The notes below the pieces were generated by a model. That model saw only the letters and a program-made list of their open reading frames with translations, had not been told where the DNA came from and did no database searches. A program made the translations under genes and the position numbers. 64,000 nucleotides of DNA from Caulobacter ginsengisoli (GTDB lineage: Bacteria; Pseudomonadota; Alphaproteobacteria; Caulobacterales; Caulobacteraceae). The DNA lies in the NCBI RefSeq assembly GCF_030814835.1, contig NZ_JAUSVS010000001.1, forward strand, positions 377,001 to 441,000, in the 5' to 3' direction. Position 1 is the first letter of the stretch. Every line of letters starts with the position of its first letter. Shown here piece by piece: positions 1 through 7,811 of the stretch.

Positions 1-14
1 GCCTGCAGGGCGGG

Positions 15-215
15 GTGGCTATGGCGGAGGTCGAACGCCATCACTGCCGCTGGCCGTTCGGCGATCCCGAGCGGCGGGACTTCCGCTTCTGCGGGGCCCG
101 CAAGGCGCGGGGCTCGTACTGCTCGGCCCATGCGGCCATCGCCTTCCCGGTTCCGCCCGAACAGATCCTGGCCGAGGCCCAGGCGTTGGAGCGGCTGTTC
201 GGGAGGGTGTCATGA
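15..215 (+). CDS. GcrA C-terminal-type zinc-ribbon-like protein, possibly partial at the 5' edge
   Basis: The protein carries the cysteine-containing block CRWPFGDP, then FCGARK and YCSAHA, which is the C-terminal signature of the GcrA family. GcrA is the alphaproteobacterial cell-cycle transcription factor that works with sigma70 at CcrM-methylated promoters. Here only about 66 residues follow the first available start (GTG at 15, ATG at 21), whereas GcrA is about 170 residues with an N-terminal helix-turn-helix. The frame is open to the window edge, so the gene may begin to the left. Its stop overlaps the ATG of the next gene (ATGA at 212-215), so the two are translationally coupled. Family assignment is from the motif; function as a regulator is inference. 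Confidence 0.6.
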   Translation: MAMAEVERHHCRWPFGDPERRDFRFCGARKARGSYCSAHAAIAFPVPPEQILAEAQALERLFGRVS

Positions 216-469
216 CGGTGGTGGTGCTGAAGGCCGGCCGGCGCGAGCCTCGCGACCTGGCGGCGCGCGATGCGGCGCTGGACGCGGTCTGCGGCCCGGT
301 GCGCTGCGCCGGCGACAAGGTCCGGCGCGAGGCCATGGCCCGGCGGGTGCTGCGCTATGCGGCCATGGCGCTGGCGGCCCAGATCGGAGCGCGAGAGGCG
401 GCGCGGCACCTGGACTCGCTGGCGGGGCGGATGCTGGCCCAGGCGGCCAACGAACGTCCCGGGGACTGA
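212..469 (+). CDS. small alpha-helical hypothetical protein
   Basis: An 85-residue protein whose ATG overlaps the stop of the GcrA-like gene, which supports it being a real coupled cistron. It is rich in Ala and Arg and looks helical throughout, with no membrane segment, signal peptide or recognisable motif. I do not recognise the family. It sits between a GcrA-like and a DUF6456-like gene, a context that suggests a phage or cell-cycle accessory operon. Confidence 0.5.
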   Translation: MTVVVLKAGRREPRDLAARDAALDAVCGPVRCAGDKVRREAMARRVLRYAAMALAAQIGAREAARHLDSLAGRMLAQAANERPGD

Positions 470-536
470 ACTACGCGCCCAGCAGGGCTCTTCCGCGCTT
501 GCGCGCGCTGCTTCCCAATTCAGTGAAAGGACAGCT

Positions 537-1118
537 ATGTCACGGAAAAGAAAGCTGAAACCCAAGTCTCCGGCCGAGATCGCCGCCGAGCGGCTCTCGC
601 GCAGAGCCCGGGATTTCGAGGCGGTGGGGCTGGCGGCCTCGGCCGCCGCCCTGGCCAGCAACGATGCGGTCGACGTGCGCCGCGAGGGCCGCACCCACAC
701 CCTGGGCGCCCGCCGGCTGGACGCTTTCGAGGCCCTGCGCGAGGGTATGGCGGCGGGCGCCTACGACGCCGTCCGCCGGCTGGAGCGCGACCTGACCATC
801 CGGGCGGGCGAGCACGACCGGGGCCGGGCCATGGTCCGGGTCGACTGCGACATGGGGCTGGGGCCGGGGCGGACCGACCAGATGCTGGCGGCCGGCCAGC
901 GGGTCGACGCGGTGCTGGGGCGGATCGGCCGGCGCGACGGCTGGCTGCTGCTCGAACTGCTGCGGCCGACGCCGGAGACCCGGATCGCGCTGCCGACCTG
1001 GCGGGCGGTGGTGGCCCATATCACCGGCGAGGAAAACGACCGGGGCCAGGCGGCTATCGTGCGGAACATCTGCGCCAACCTGGCGGAGGCCTATGCGTGG
1101 CGGGAGCGGGCGGCTTGA
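537..1118 (+). CDS. DUF6456-like protein
   Basis: I chose the ATG at 537 because GAAAGGA lies 7-12 bases upstream; the frame is open further left but without a good ribosome site. The 193-residue product starts very basic (SRKRKLKPKSP) and its second half has the pattern of the DUF6456 family: a degenerate region ending in AGQRVDAVLGRIGRRDGWLL, then a helical stretch and a C-terminal RNICANLAEAYAW helix that resembles the end of a helix-turn-helix. DUF6456 proteins in alphaproteobacteria are short putative DNA-binding proteins often near phage genes. The match is by pattern only. It is the last + strand gene before a block of host-like genes. Confidence 0.5.
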   Translation: MSRKRKLKPKSPAEIAAERLSRRARDFEAVGLAASAAALASNDAVDVRREGRTHTLGARRLDAFEALREGMAAGAYDAVRRLERDLTIRAGEHDRGRAMVRVDCDMGLGPGRTDQMLAAGQRVDAVLGRIGRRDGWLLLELLRPTPETRIALPTWRAVVAHITGEENDRGQAAIVRNICANLAEAYAWRERAA

Positions 1119-1121
1119 GCC

Positions 1122-1973
1122 TCACCATCGGTAGAGGCCGCCGTCCAGGCGATAGCCGTAGTCGAACTCGGTTTCGCCAACCGGCTGGCCCAGCGCCGCC
1201 AGGGCGCGGTAGGTGGTGGGCAGGCGGCCGGCGCCGGTCATGGTCCAGGTCGGGGCGCGGCACTGCTCCTGCACATGGCCGCTGAAGCCGACCACCTCGA
1301 AAGTCGGGGCGCCGCCGGCGGGGCTGAAGATGGTCTGGTAGCTGACCCTGGCCGACCAGTCGGGGCGCTCGGGTTGGCCGTCGAGGCGGCAGGTAACCCT
1401 GACGGTCACGCCAGGGGCCTGGAGGGACGCGCTCAGCCGCCCGCCCGGGCCGCGGAGCAGGCGGATGCGGGCGGGATCAGCCGGATAGCCTCTGGCCCGC
1501 ATGGCGCCGGCCAGCTTCGGCTCGGAGACCCAGCTCTCCAGCGCCACCAGCCGCCCGCCCTTCAGGCGCGGATCGATGGTGGCGGCGGTCGGGGTCGCCC
1601 AGGCGTACCAGACCGCCATGATCCCATCGGCCCCATGCCGGTCCCTGACGCCGTCATAGTCCATCGGGCTGGCGATGATCTCGAAGAAACTGCGCACCCA
1701 GCCGCCCCGCTCCGGATGGGCCCGCAGGTAGGCGGCGGCCTCGGGGTCGCGCGCGGCAATCTCGTCGATCGTGCGAAACCGCACGCCCGGCGGCAGGCGG
1801 TCCTGCATTCCGGCCGGGTCGAAGATGAAAAAGAGGACGACCTCGCTGGCCGGCCCCATGCGTGAGCGGCTGATGGCGCCGTCGGGCAGTTGGGCGGCGG
1901 GCGACTGGGCGGCAGGCGACTGGGCGGCAGGCGCGGCGGCGAGCAGGGCGGCGGTAATCAGCAGTCGGTGCAT
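1122..1973 (-). CDS. secreted hypothetical protein, weakly acetoacetate-decarboxylase-like
   Basis: A 283-residue protein with a clear signal peptide (hydrophobic LLITAALLAAAPA, residues 4-16) followed by a small tandem repeat of AAQSP units encoded by a short direct DNA repeat near 1890-1935. The mature part has LPPGVRF and a run of beta-type segments reminiscent of the acetoacetate decarboxylase-like fold, where LPPG precedes the core barrel; I see no convincing catalytic Lys motif, so enzymatic activity is unproven. It is exported to the periplasm by inference. It lies convergent with the DUF6456-like gene (3-base gap) and downstream of the winged-helix membrane regulator on the same strand. 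Confidence 0.5.
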   Translation of the reverse strand: MHRLLITAALLAAAPAAQSPAAQSPAAQLPDGAISRSRMGPASEVVLFFIFDPAGMQDRLPPGVRFRTIDEIAARDPEAAAYLRAHPERGGWVRSFFEIIASPMDYDGVRDRHGADGIMAVWYAWATPTAATIDPRLKGGRLVALESWVSEPKLAGAMRARGYPADPARIRLLRGPGGRLSASLQAPGVTVRVTCRLDGQPERPDWSARVSYQTIFSPAGGAPTFEVVGFSGHVQEQCRAPTWTMTGAGRLPTTYRALAALGQPVGETEFDYGYRLDGGLYRW

Positions 1974-2016
1974 GGGTGGCCTCCGGCTGGGGATACGGAG
2001 GCTCGGGGCGGGCGGA

Positions 2017-3108
2017 TCAGGGGAGATGCTCCTCCCAGGCGGCGTCGGCGAAGACGATCTTCCGCCAGGCTCCGGATCTCGACCGCACCAGCCTCATCGC
2101 CCCCACCACGCAGACCGTGAAAAGCCCGCCCTCCAGGCTGGCGGTCAGGTCCTGAACGACCGGACCGAAGCTGGGCTCGCCGATCAGGGCGCCGAGGCGG
2201 GCGAGGTCCAGGTGGGAGGCGGGGAACTGCTGCGCCAGGAGGGCCAGGCTGCCGCCCATCAGGCGACCACCGGTGAGGGCCAGGGCCGCGCCGGCGGCCA
2301 GGCCAATGAGGGCGGCAACGGTTACCGCCAGACGCAGGCCGAGGCGGCCGGCCAGCCAGACGGCGAGGCCCACGCCGCCGCCCAGGATCAGACCCTCAGT
2401 CGCGCCGGTGATGTCGCCGGGCGAGACGCCGAACAGCAGCTCGAAGGCGTCCAGGCCCAGCAGCTTGACCACCGCCCCGATCATGAAGCCGCCCAGAGCG
2501 CCGCCGACGATGCGCCGCCAACCGGGTGGCCCCAACTGGTCGGCCGCACCGATCCCCAGGCCGACCGCCGCCCCGCCGACCGCGCCGAGCAGCGCGGTGA
2601 TGGCGATGAGGACCAGCAGCACCGAGATGGCGCCCATGCCGGCCTGCGCCCCGGCCAGGCCATAGAACAGCCCGCCGAACACGCCTGCGACGGCGCCGCC
2701 CAGCGCGCCGGCCACGCCGGTGCGGACGGCCTCACGCCGGGACCGACGAGCGGGGGTGGAGGTTTCGCCCTCGGCCTCGCCGACTTCGCCAATCTCCTGA
2801 ACTGCCGCGATAAAGCGATAGCCGTGCTTGGGGACGGTTTCGATGAAGCGGGGGCGGGCGGCGTCGTCGCCCAGCTGGCGGCGGATGGTGCGGATACACT
2901 GGGTCAGGGCCTCGTCGGTGACCGGGACGCCACGCCAGACCGCCTCAAGGAAGTGCTCCTTGGTGACCAGCCTGCCGTGCTCGCCGACCAGCAGGGCCAG
3001 GGCGTCGAGATAGCGTGCGTTGAGCTCGACCGGGGCGCCGTCGCGGGTGAGGCGGCGGTCGGCGGGGTCGAGGACGAAGCGGTCGAAGTGAAAGCGGCCG
3101 GGGGTCAA
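2017..3108 (-). CDS. winged-helix transcriptional regulator with membrane domain (CadC/ToxR-like layout)
   Basis: Residues about 5-105 form an OmpR/PhoB-type winged helix: GRFHFDRFVLDP, VELNARYLDALALLVGEHGRLVTK and the recognition region TRTIRRQLGDD-like, ending PKHGYRFI. This N-terminal DNA-binding domain without a receiver domain is the CadC/ToxR layout. The rest (residues about 130-345) is a run of roughly seven to eight Gly/Ala-rich hydrophobic segments rather than the usual single helix and periplasmic sensor. The likely start is TTG at 3108, just before the domain begins; no ATG is available there. It may regulate the neighbouring secreted protein gene. Ligand unknown. Confidence 0.7.
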   Translation of the reverse strand: MTPGRFHFDRFVLDPADRRLTRDGAPVELNARYLDALALLVGEHGRLVTKEHFLEAVWRGVPVTDEALTQCIRTIRRQLGDDAARPRFIETVPKHGYRFIAAVQEIGEVGEAEGETSTPARRSRREAVRTGVAGALGGAVAGVFGGLFYGLAGAQAGMGAISVLLVLIAITALLGAVGGAAVGLGIGAADQLGPPGWRRIVGGALGGFMIGAVVKLLGLDAFELLFGVSPGDITGATEGLILGGGVGLAVWLAGRLGLRLAVTVAALIGLAAGAALALTGGRLMGGSLALLAQQFPASHLDLARLGALIGEPSFGPVVQDLTASLEGGLFTVCVVGAMRLVRSRSGAWRKIVFADAAWEEHLP

Positions 3109-3196
3109 TTTTTCAGCGGCGCCTCAGATGTTGCTCATGCCGCTCAGGGGCGGATGGGCCAGGGTGGCAGCCTCACGCATGAAGGGCGGCAAGGCA

Positions 3197-3781
3197 ATGA
3201 CGACAAAAGCGGAAATGAACGGACAGGGCAGCGGGCGAGGTTTTGGCGCAACGCCGTGGCGGGTGCTGGTCTGGGGCGCCCTGGCGGCGCTGCTGGCCTT
3301 GCCGCTGGTCGCCATGCAGTTCACCCGCGAGGTGCAGTGGACCGGGTTCGACTTCCTGGTGATGGGAGCGATGCTGGGCCTGGTCGGGGCGGGCTATGAG
3401 GCGGCGGTGCGGCTGTCGGGGAACATCGCCTATCAGGTGGGGTTCGGGCTGGCGGTCGTGGGGGCCTTCCTGCTGGTGTGGATGAACCTGGCGGCGGGCA
3501 TCATCGGCTCGGAGGACAACTCGGCCAACCTGATGTTCGCCGGCGTGCTGGCCGTTGGGGCCGTCGGCGCATTGCTCGGGCGGCTGCAGGCGCGGGGCAT
3601 GGCGCGGGCCATGGTCGCCATGGCGGTGGTCCAGGCGGGCGTGGCGGTGGTGGCGGTGGCGCTGGACCTGGGGGCGGGCGAGCCCGGCTGGCCGCGAAAC
3701 ATCATCGGGCTGACGGCGGGGTTCGTCGGGTTGTGGCTGGTGTCGGCCTGGCTGTTTTGGCGGACGGCTAAGGCGGCTTAG
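3197..3781 (+). CDS. small integral membrane protein, unknown
   Basis: A 194-residue protein with five or six hydrophobic helices starting around residue 20 (VLVWGALAALLALPLV) and ending SAWLFWRTAKAA. The ATG at 3197 is preceded by a GGGCGGCAAGG purine stretch and gives a short hydrophilic leader, so I prefer it to the upstream in-frame ATG at 3128. The gene is divergent from the winged-helix membrane regulator, whose product also has a multi-helix membrane domain, so the two could be partners. No family recognised. Confidence 0.55.
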   Translation: MTTKAEMNGQGSGRGFGATPWRVLVWGALAALLALPLVAMQFTREVQWTGFDFLVMGAMLGLVGAGYEAAVRLSGNIAYQVGFGLAVVGAFLLVWMNLAAGIIGSEDNSANLMFAGVLAVGAVGALLGRLQARGMARAMVAMAVVQAGVAVVAVALDLGAGEPGWPRNIIGLTAGFVGLWLVSAWLFWRTAKAA

Positions 3782-3892
3782 GCGGCTTAGGCCGGGCGAT
3801 CCGGCGTCGTGGGCAGGGCCCAATGCCGCCCACAGCGGTTGGCGGTTGGCAATCGGGGGGTTAGCGTGGGCCTTCCAAGAAGGAGCTTGCCG

Positions 3893-4363
3893 ATGGCTGG
3901 CGAGGTTTGGGGACGGGCGGCCGGGCTGGCCTGCGGGGCCCTGCTGGTCCTGGCGGGAGGCGCCCGCGCCGAGCCGGGCCCGCGGCGGTTCACGCTCGAC
4001 TGCGTGAGCCGAAAATCGCCGCTGCCGCCGATCCCGCAATACCAGGTCGATATCAACCTCGATGTCGGGTCCTACTATGTCGACAGCCCCTACAGCGGCG
4101 GACTGGACCAGATCGAGTCAGACGATGGCGACAGAATCTTGCTGCGGCGGCATGGCGGGGATGCGCACGGCGTCCCGATGTTCTCGTTCGAGGCCTACTA
4201 TCGCAGCAACGGCCACTACTATTATTCGCCACGGACCGGCCAGACCAAGGACGCCCCGCCCGATATCGTCTGCACGATGGGACCGCCCCGCGAGGGGTTC
4301 ATGGCCGACAAGCCCTACGACGGGCCGTTGGCTGGAGGGATATCGCCGCCCGGCGCGCCGTGA
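3893..4363 (+). CDS. small exported protein of unknown function
   Basis: A 156-residue protein with an AAGGAG ribosome site a few bases before ATG 3893 and a signal peptide (GLACGALLVLAGGARA) with likely cleavage before EPGPRRF. The mature part is small, aromatic-rich (NGHYYYSPRTG) and contains two cysteines (near LDCVSR and IVCTMG), which could form a disulfide. No known domain. It ends next to a palindromic repeat shared with the GH1 gene's 3' end. Confidence 0.5.
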   Translation: MAGEVWGRAAGLACGALLVLAGGARAEPGPRRFTLDCVSRKSPLPPIPQYQVDINLDVGSYYVDSPYSGGLDQIESDDGDRILLRRHGGDAHGVPMFSFEAYYRSNGHYYYSPRTGQTKDAPPDIVCTMGPPREGFMADKPYDGPLAGGISPPGAP

Positions 4364-4374
4364 GGGGCGAAGGC

Positions 4375-4410
4375 GGGGACTGGCACGCCTTTGGCGAGCC
4401 AGTCCCCGGT
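4375..4410. repeat. dispersed palindromic repeat between convergent genes
   Basis: A perfect 10-bp stem, GGGGACTGGC (4375-4384) with GCCAGTCCCC (4398-4407), separates the stop codons of two convergent genes. The minus-strand reading of 4393-4410 (accggggactggctcgcc) is identical to 15901-15918 inside the prophage, so this is one copy of a dispersed repeat. It may act as a transcription end, though it has no T run. Confidence 0.75.
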
Positions 4411-4411
4411 G

Positions 4412-5740
4412 TCAGATCCGGTTCGCCCGGGCCAGGGCGCCCAGATGCCGCGCGCTGGGCTTGAGCGTGCGTTTGAAGGTCTCGCGGTCGACCGCCACCA
4501 GGCCGAAGGGGACGCCGTAGCCGCTGGTCCATTCGAAATTGTCGAGCAGGGACCAGTAGAGGTAGCTGTGGACAGGGATGCCTTCGTCCAGGCAGGCGCG
4601 CACGCCGTCGAGGGCGGCGTCGATGAAGGCGACGCGGCGCGCATCGTCGCGGGTGGCGATGCCGCTTTCGGTGACATAGACCGGCTTGCCGATGGCGGCG
4701 TGGGCCCAGCGGATCGTGTTGGCCAGCGCCTGTGGGTAGTATTCGTAGCCTGACATCGTGAGTTCGGCGCCCGGCGGCGGGGGCTGCAGGCCGCCCTCGC
4801 CCACGATGAAGCGGGTGTAGGTCTGGACGCCGAAGAAGTCGGCATGGGTGCGGGCGACCTGGACCCAGTCGCCGTAGAGACGGTCACGGTAGCGGGCCGC
4901 CAGAGCCGGGTCGGGGGACTGGATGTCCTGGGTGGTCAGGGTGATGCCGACGGGAAGGGTCGGGCGGACGGCCTTGATGGCGTCATAGGCCTGGCGGTGG
5001 GCGGCCTGCATGAGCGGACCGGTGACCTGGGAGTCGGCGAAGGCCAGGCGCGAGAAGCGGGGGGCGTTGGTGGCTTTGGCGGCGGCGGCGATGGCGGCCT
5101 GGATGGCCGGCGGGACGGCGCTGGAGCCGCTCATCACCTCGACCAGCAGGCGGATATTGGCCTCGTTGAAGGTGGTGCAGCTGTGCATCAGCCCGCCCAG
5201 GCGCTCGGCGACCTTCTTGCAATAGCGGGCGAAGAGGGCCGGGGCGTCGGGCGCCTCGAAGCCGCCGCGCATGGCGAACCACAGGGGCGTGGTGAAGTGG
5301 TTGAGGGTGACGATGGGGGCAAGGCCGCGGGCGCGGCAGGCTTCCAGCATGCGGGCGTAGTGGTCGAGTTCGGCGTTGGAGAAGGCGCCTTCGCTGGGCT
5401 CGATGCGGGCCCATTCGACGCCCAGGCGATAGGCGTTGAGGCCCAGGGAGGCGGCGATGTCGAAGTCCTCGGCGTAGCGGTGGTAGCTGTCGCAGGCGTC
5501 GCCGGAGCGCTCCTTGAACATGGAGGGCTTGAGGTTCTCCATCAGCCAGGCGTCGGCGTTGGTGTTGTTGCCCTCGGATTGATAGGCCGAGATGGCCACG
5601 CCCCAGAGGAAGCCCTTGGGAGCGGGCTTGCGGCGGGCCGGCGTGGCGGCGGGGGCGGGGCGGGCGCCGGTAAGGGCGGTTCCGAGCGCGGCGGCGGCGA
5701 GGAGTTGGCGGCGGCCGATGGCCGGGGGCTGGCGCGACAT
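4412..5740 (-). CDS. Tat-exported GH1 family beta-glycosidase
   Basis: A 442-residue glycoside hydrolase family 1 enzyme. The N-terminus RRQLLAAAALGTALTG is a twin-arginine-type signal (residues 9-31), so export is via Tat. Family features in order: FLWGVAISAYQSEG near residue 45, the acid/base region TTFNEAN (Glu193; family form is TFNEP) and the nucleophile region VTESGIA (Glu358; family form TENG), then the C-terminal YWSLLDNFEW aglycone-site block. Length matches the family. GH1 enzymes retain configuration and cleave terminal beta-glucose, galactose or related sugars; the exact substrate cannot be read here. It lies in a host-like block between a GcrA/DUF6456 group and phage late genes, with no sugar transporter next to it. 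Confidence 0.9.
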   Translation of the reverse strand: MSRQPPAIGRRQLLAAAALGTALTGARPAPAATPARRKPAPKGFLWGVAISAYQSEGNNTNADAWLMENLKPSMFKERSGDACDSYHRYAEDFDIAASLGLNAYRLGVEWARIEPSEGAFSNAELDHYARMLEACRARGLAPIVTLNHFTTPLWFAMRGGFEAPDAPALFARYCKKVAERLGGLMHSCTTFNEANIRLLVEVMSGSSAVPPAIQAAIAAAAKATNAPRFSRLAFADSQVTGPLMQAAHRQAYDAIKAVRPTLPVGITLTTQDIQSPDPALAARYRDRLYGDWVQVARTHADFFGVQTYTRFIVGEGGLQPPPPGAELTMSGYEYYPQALANTIRWAHAAIGKPVYVTESGIATRDDARRVAFIDAALDGVRACLDEGIPVHSYLYWSLLDNFEWTSGYGVPFGLVAVDRETFKRTLKPSARHLGALARANRI

Positions 5741-5853
5741 AAGGGCTCCGGACTGGGCCGTTGGATCGGCCGACTGTCCGGTAGCGGGGGCCGGTGGTCA
5801 ATACTCGTTCGTGAGTGAGTGAAAATGTTAAACGACCAGCTTCGGGCCGAGGG

Positions 5854-6150
5854 CTAGCGATCGAGGTCGCCGGCGGGGTGGGGCGGCGTGGTTAGCATCT
5901 CGCGGTATTTGCCGATGATCCCCCGGGCCCGGGCGAGCTGGTCCTTCAGGTCATGGCTGGCCCGTTCCGCGTCTTCCAGCGTCGGGACGGCTTCACGCTC
6001 TGTGTCGGGAACACTACGCACGGTGCGGAAATTCGGTCGTGCGGGATTGGTTCCCGGCAGAGCGCGGAAATCCGGGCGGAGGCCGGTGACGGGCCAGACT
6101 GGCAAGCCGGAGCCTTGCGCTCGTACGCGGATCACCCGACGATTCATCAC
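5854..6150 (-). CDS. small hypothetical protein, uncertain
   Basis: A possible 98-residue frame whose C-terminal half (from about residue 55, TLEDAERASHDLKDQLARAR) reads like a genuine amphipathic coiled coil, while the N-terminal half is Arg/Pro-rich and may not be coding. A shorter start near residue 47 (GTG) is plausible. It ends 114 bases beyond the GH1 start on the same strand. No family recognised; coding status is unsure. Confidence 0.3.
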   Translation of the reverse strand: MMNRRVIRVRAQGSGLPVWPVTGLRPDFRALPGTNPARPNFRTVRSVPDTEREAVPTLEDAERASHDLKDQLARARGIIGKYREMLTTPPHPAGDLDR

Positions 6151-6157
6151 TCCCGAC

Positions 6158-6189
6158 CGTTATGGGCGGGCTTGTCCCGGCCATCCATG
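6158..6189 (+). repeat. dispersed repeat with GGGCTTGTCCCGG core
   Basis: The stretch CGTTATGGGCGGGCTTGTCC and its continuation match two further copies at 11333-11364 (same strand) and 11425-11456 (opposite strand). The shared core includes GGGCTTGTCCCGGC followed by a variable base, CCATG-like end. Such short interspersed repeats are common between genes in Caulobacterales and relatives; here it marks the space just upstream of the phage late genes. The rest of 6190-6300 shows only a G-run/C-run hairpin (ggggggg at about 6223, cccccc at about 6235). Confidence 0.7.
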
Positions 6190-6299
6190 GCTGGCGCTTT
6201 GGCCGGCAATAACGGCTCTCAGGGGGGGGCAGGTCCCCCCAATTTCCTTGCCTCCGTACGCAAATCACCTGAGACTCTATCAAGTGCAAGATCTGCATC

Positions 6300-6327
6300 C
6301 AAAGCCCCGGCCCCGCCGGGGCTTTTG
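6300..6327. terminator. strong rho-independent-type terminator before the late operon
   Basis: AAAGCCCCGG pairs with CCGGGGCTTT across a four-base loop, flanked by A and T runs so it can work in both directions. It sits about 30 bases upstream of the small terminase gene, which would insulate the late genes or make their expression depend on antitermination. Confidence 0.75.
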
Positions 6328-6354
6328 CGTTTTCCGTTGGAGCCGTCCTGCTGC

Positions 6355-6597
6355 ATGGCCGACGATCCGCCCGCTCCCGACCCCGACCTGAGCCCGCTCG
6401 ATTTCATGCTGCAGGTGATGCGCGATCCCACGGCCACGCGGTCGGAGCGGATCGATATGGCCAAGGCGGCGGCGCCCTATTTCCATGGGCGGATTGGCGC
6501 GCCGGGCTCCAAGGGCAAGGCGGATGAGGCGCCGCCGCCGCTGCTGGTGAGGATGATCGAGCGCCGTGTCATCGACCCTGATCCTGCCGACCCCTAG
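6355..6597 (+). CDS. putative phage terminase small subunit / small packaging protein
   Basis: An 80-residue protein with ATG at 6355, directly upstream of and overlapping the large terminase by 32 bases. The pattern LDFMLQVMRDPTATRSERIDMAKAAAPYFHGRIG, a helical block followed by a basic Gly/Lys linker, is typical of short proteins found at this position in alphaproteobacterial phages. It is shorter than classical small terminases and lacks a clear helix-turn-helix, so the role rests mainly on position. Confidence 0.6.
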   Translation: MADDPPAPDPDLSPLDFMLQVMRDPTATRSERIDMAKAAAPYFHGRIGAPGSKGKADEAPPPLLVRMIERRVIDPDPADP

Positions 6598-7795
6598 GGT
6601 GTTCATGCCCTTGCTGGCGCCGGCGCGGTACAAGGGGGCGTATGGCGGGCGGGGGTCGGGCAAGAGCCACTTCTTCGCCGAGTTGCTGATCGAGGAGTGC
6701 CTGGCGGACCGGTCGATGCGGGCGGTCTGTGTGCGGGAAACCCAGCGGTCGCTGGACCAGTCGGTCAAGCAGCTGCTGGCGAACAAGATCGCCATGCTGG
6801 GGGTGGGGGAGGCTTTCCACATCCTGGAGGGCGAGATTCATGTGCTGGACGAGGCCGGCGCGCGGCGCGGACTGATCAGCTTTCAGGGCATGCAGAACCA
6901 CACGGCCGAGAGCATCAAGTCGCTGGAAGGCTATCGGATCGCCTGGGTCGAGGAGGCCCAGTCGCTGAGCCGCAAGTCGCTGGAACTGCTGACCCCGACG
7001 CTGCGGGCGCCGGGGGCGCAGATCTGGTTCTCGTGGAACCCGCGGCTTGCGAGCGATCCGGTCGATGTGTTCATGCGCTCGCCCGAGGCGGCGGATGATG
7101 ACGACATCGCCTGCGTGGCGGTGAACTATCACGACAATCCCTGGTTTGGGACGACGTCGCTGAAGGCCGACATGGAGCGGGACCGGCGGCGTGAGCCCGA
7201 CAAATACGCTCACGTCTGGCTGGGCGGGTATCAGCGGCGGTCGGCGGCGGCGGTGTTTTCGAACTGGCGGATCTGCGAGTTCGATGTGCCGGTTGGCTTA
7301 AGGCCGCATTTTGGGGCCGACTGGGGGTTTGCGGTCGATCCGACCGTGCTGGTGAAGGCCTATGTCGACGAGGACGCGCGGCGGATTCTGGTGGACGCCG
7401 AGGCCTGGGCGGTGGGGTGCGAGATCGACGACCTGCCGGCGCTGTTTGGGCGGCTGGGCGGGGCGAAGGACTGGCCGATCCGGGCCGACAGCGCCCGGCC
7501 CGAGACCATCGCCTATATGAACCGGCGCGGCTTCTGCGTGATCCCGGCCCGCAAGGGGGCGGGGTCGGTGGAGGAGGGTGTGGCCTTCCTGCAGAACTAC
7601 GACATCTGGGTGCGGCCGGGGTGCTCGCACGCGATCGATGAGCTGAGCCTGTATTCGTATCGGGTGGACCGGCAAACCGAGGCGGTGTTGCCGGTGCTCG
7701 AGGACCGCGACAATCACGTCATCGACGCGCTGCGGTATGCGCTGGAGGACGTGCGGCGGAGCGGGGCGGTTACGGCGGCGCCGCTCAGACTTTAG
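6566..7795 (+). CDS. phage terminase large subunit, PBSX family
   Basis: A 409-residue DNA-packaging ATPase/nuclease. Walker A is GGRGSGKS (residues 27-34), Walker B is IAWVEEAQ (around 125-131), the coupling motif region is WFSWNPR, and the RNase-H-like nuclease begins with GADWGFAVDPT (around 251). The family usually begins with LPTPRVF, which here requires the GTG at 6566; the ATG at 6605 would cut this off. It pumps DNA into the prohead through the portal encoded immediately downstream and cuts concatemers. Confidence 0.92.
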   Translation: MSSTLILPTPRVFMPLLAPARYKGAYGGRGSGKSHFFAELLIEECLADRSMRAVCVRETQRSLDQSVKQLLANKIAMLGVGEAFHILEGEIHVLDEAGARRGLISFQGMQNHTAESIKSLEGYRIAWVEEAQSLSRKSLELLTPTLRAPGAQIWFSWNPRLASDPVDVFMRSPEAADDDDIACVAVNYHDNPWFGTTSLKADMERDRRREPDKYAHVWLGGYQRRSAAAVFSNWRICEFDVPVGLRPHFGADWGFAVDPTVLVKAYVDEDARRILVDAEAWAVGCEIDDLPALFGRLGGAKDWPIRADSARPETIAYMNRRGFCVIPARKGAGSVEEGVAFLQNYDIWVRPGCSHAIDELSLYSYRVDRQTEAVLPVLEDRDNHVIDALRYALEDVRRSGAVTAAPLRL

Positions 7796-7811
7796 AGACA
7801 AGGATGTCCTC

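Noticed and set aside
270..536. Upstream extension of the DUF6456-like gene
   Set aside because: It overlaps the better supported 85-residue gene and is Arg/Pro-rich; ATG 537 has a ribosome site.
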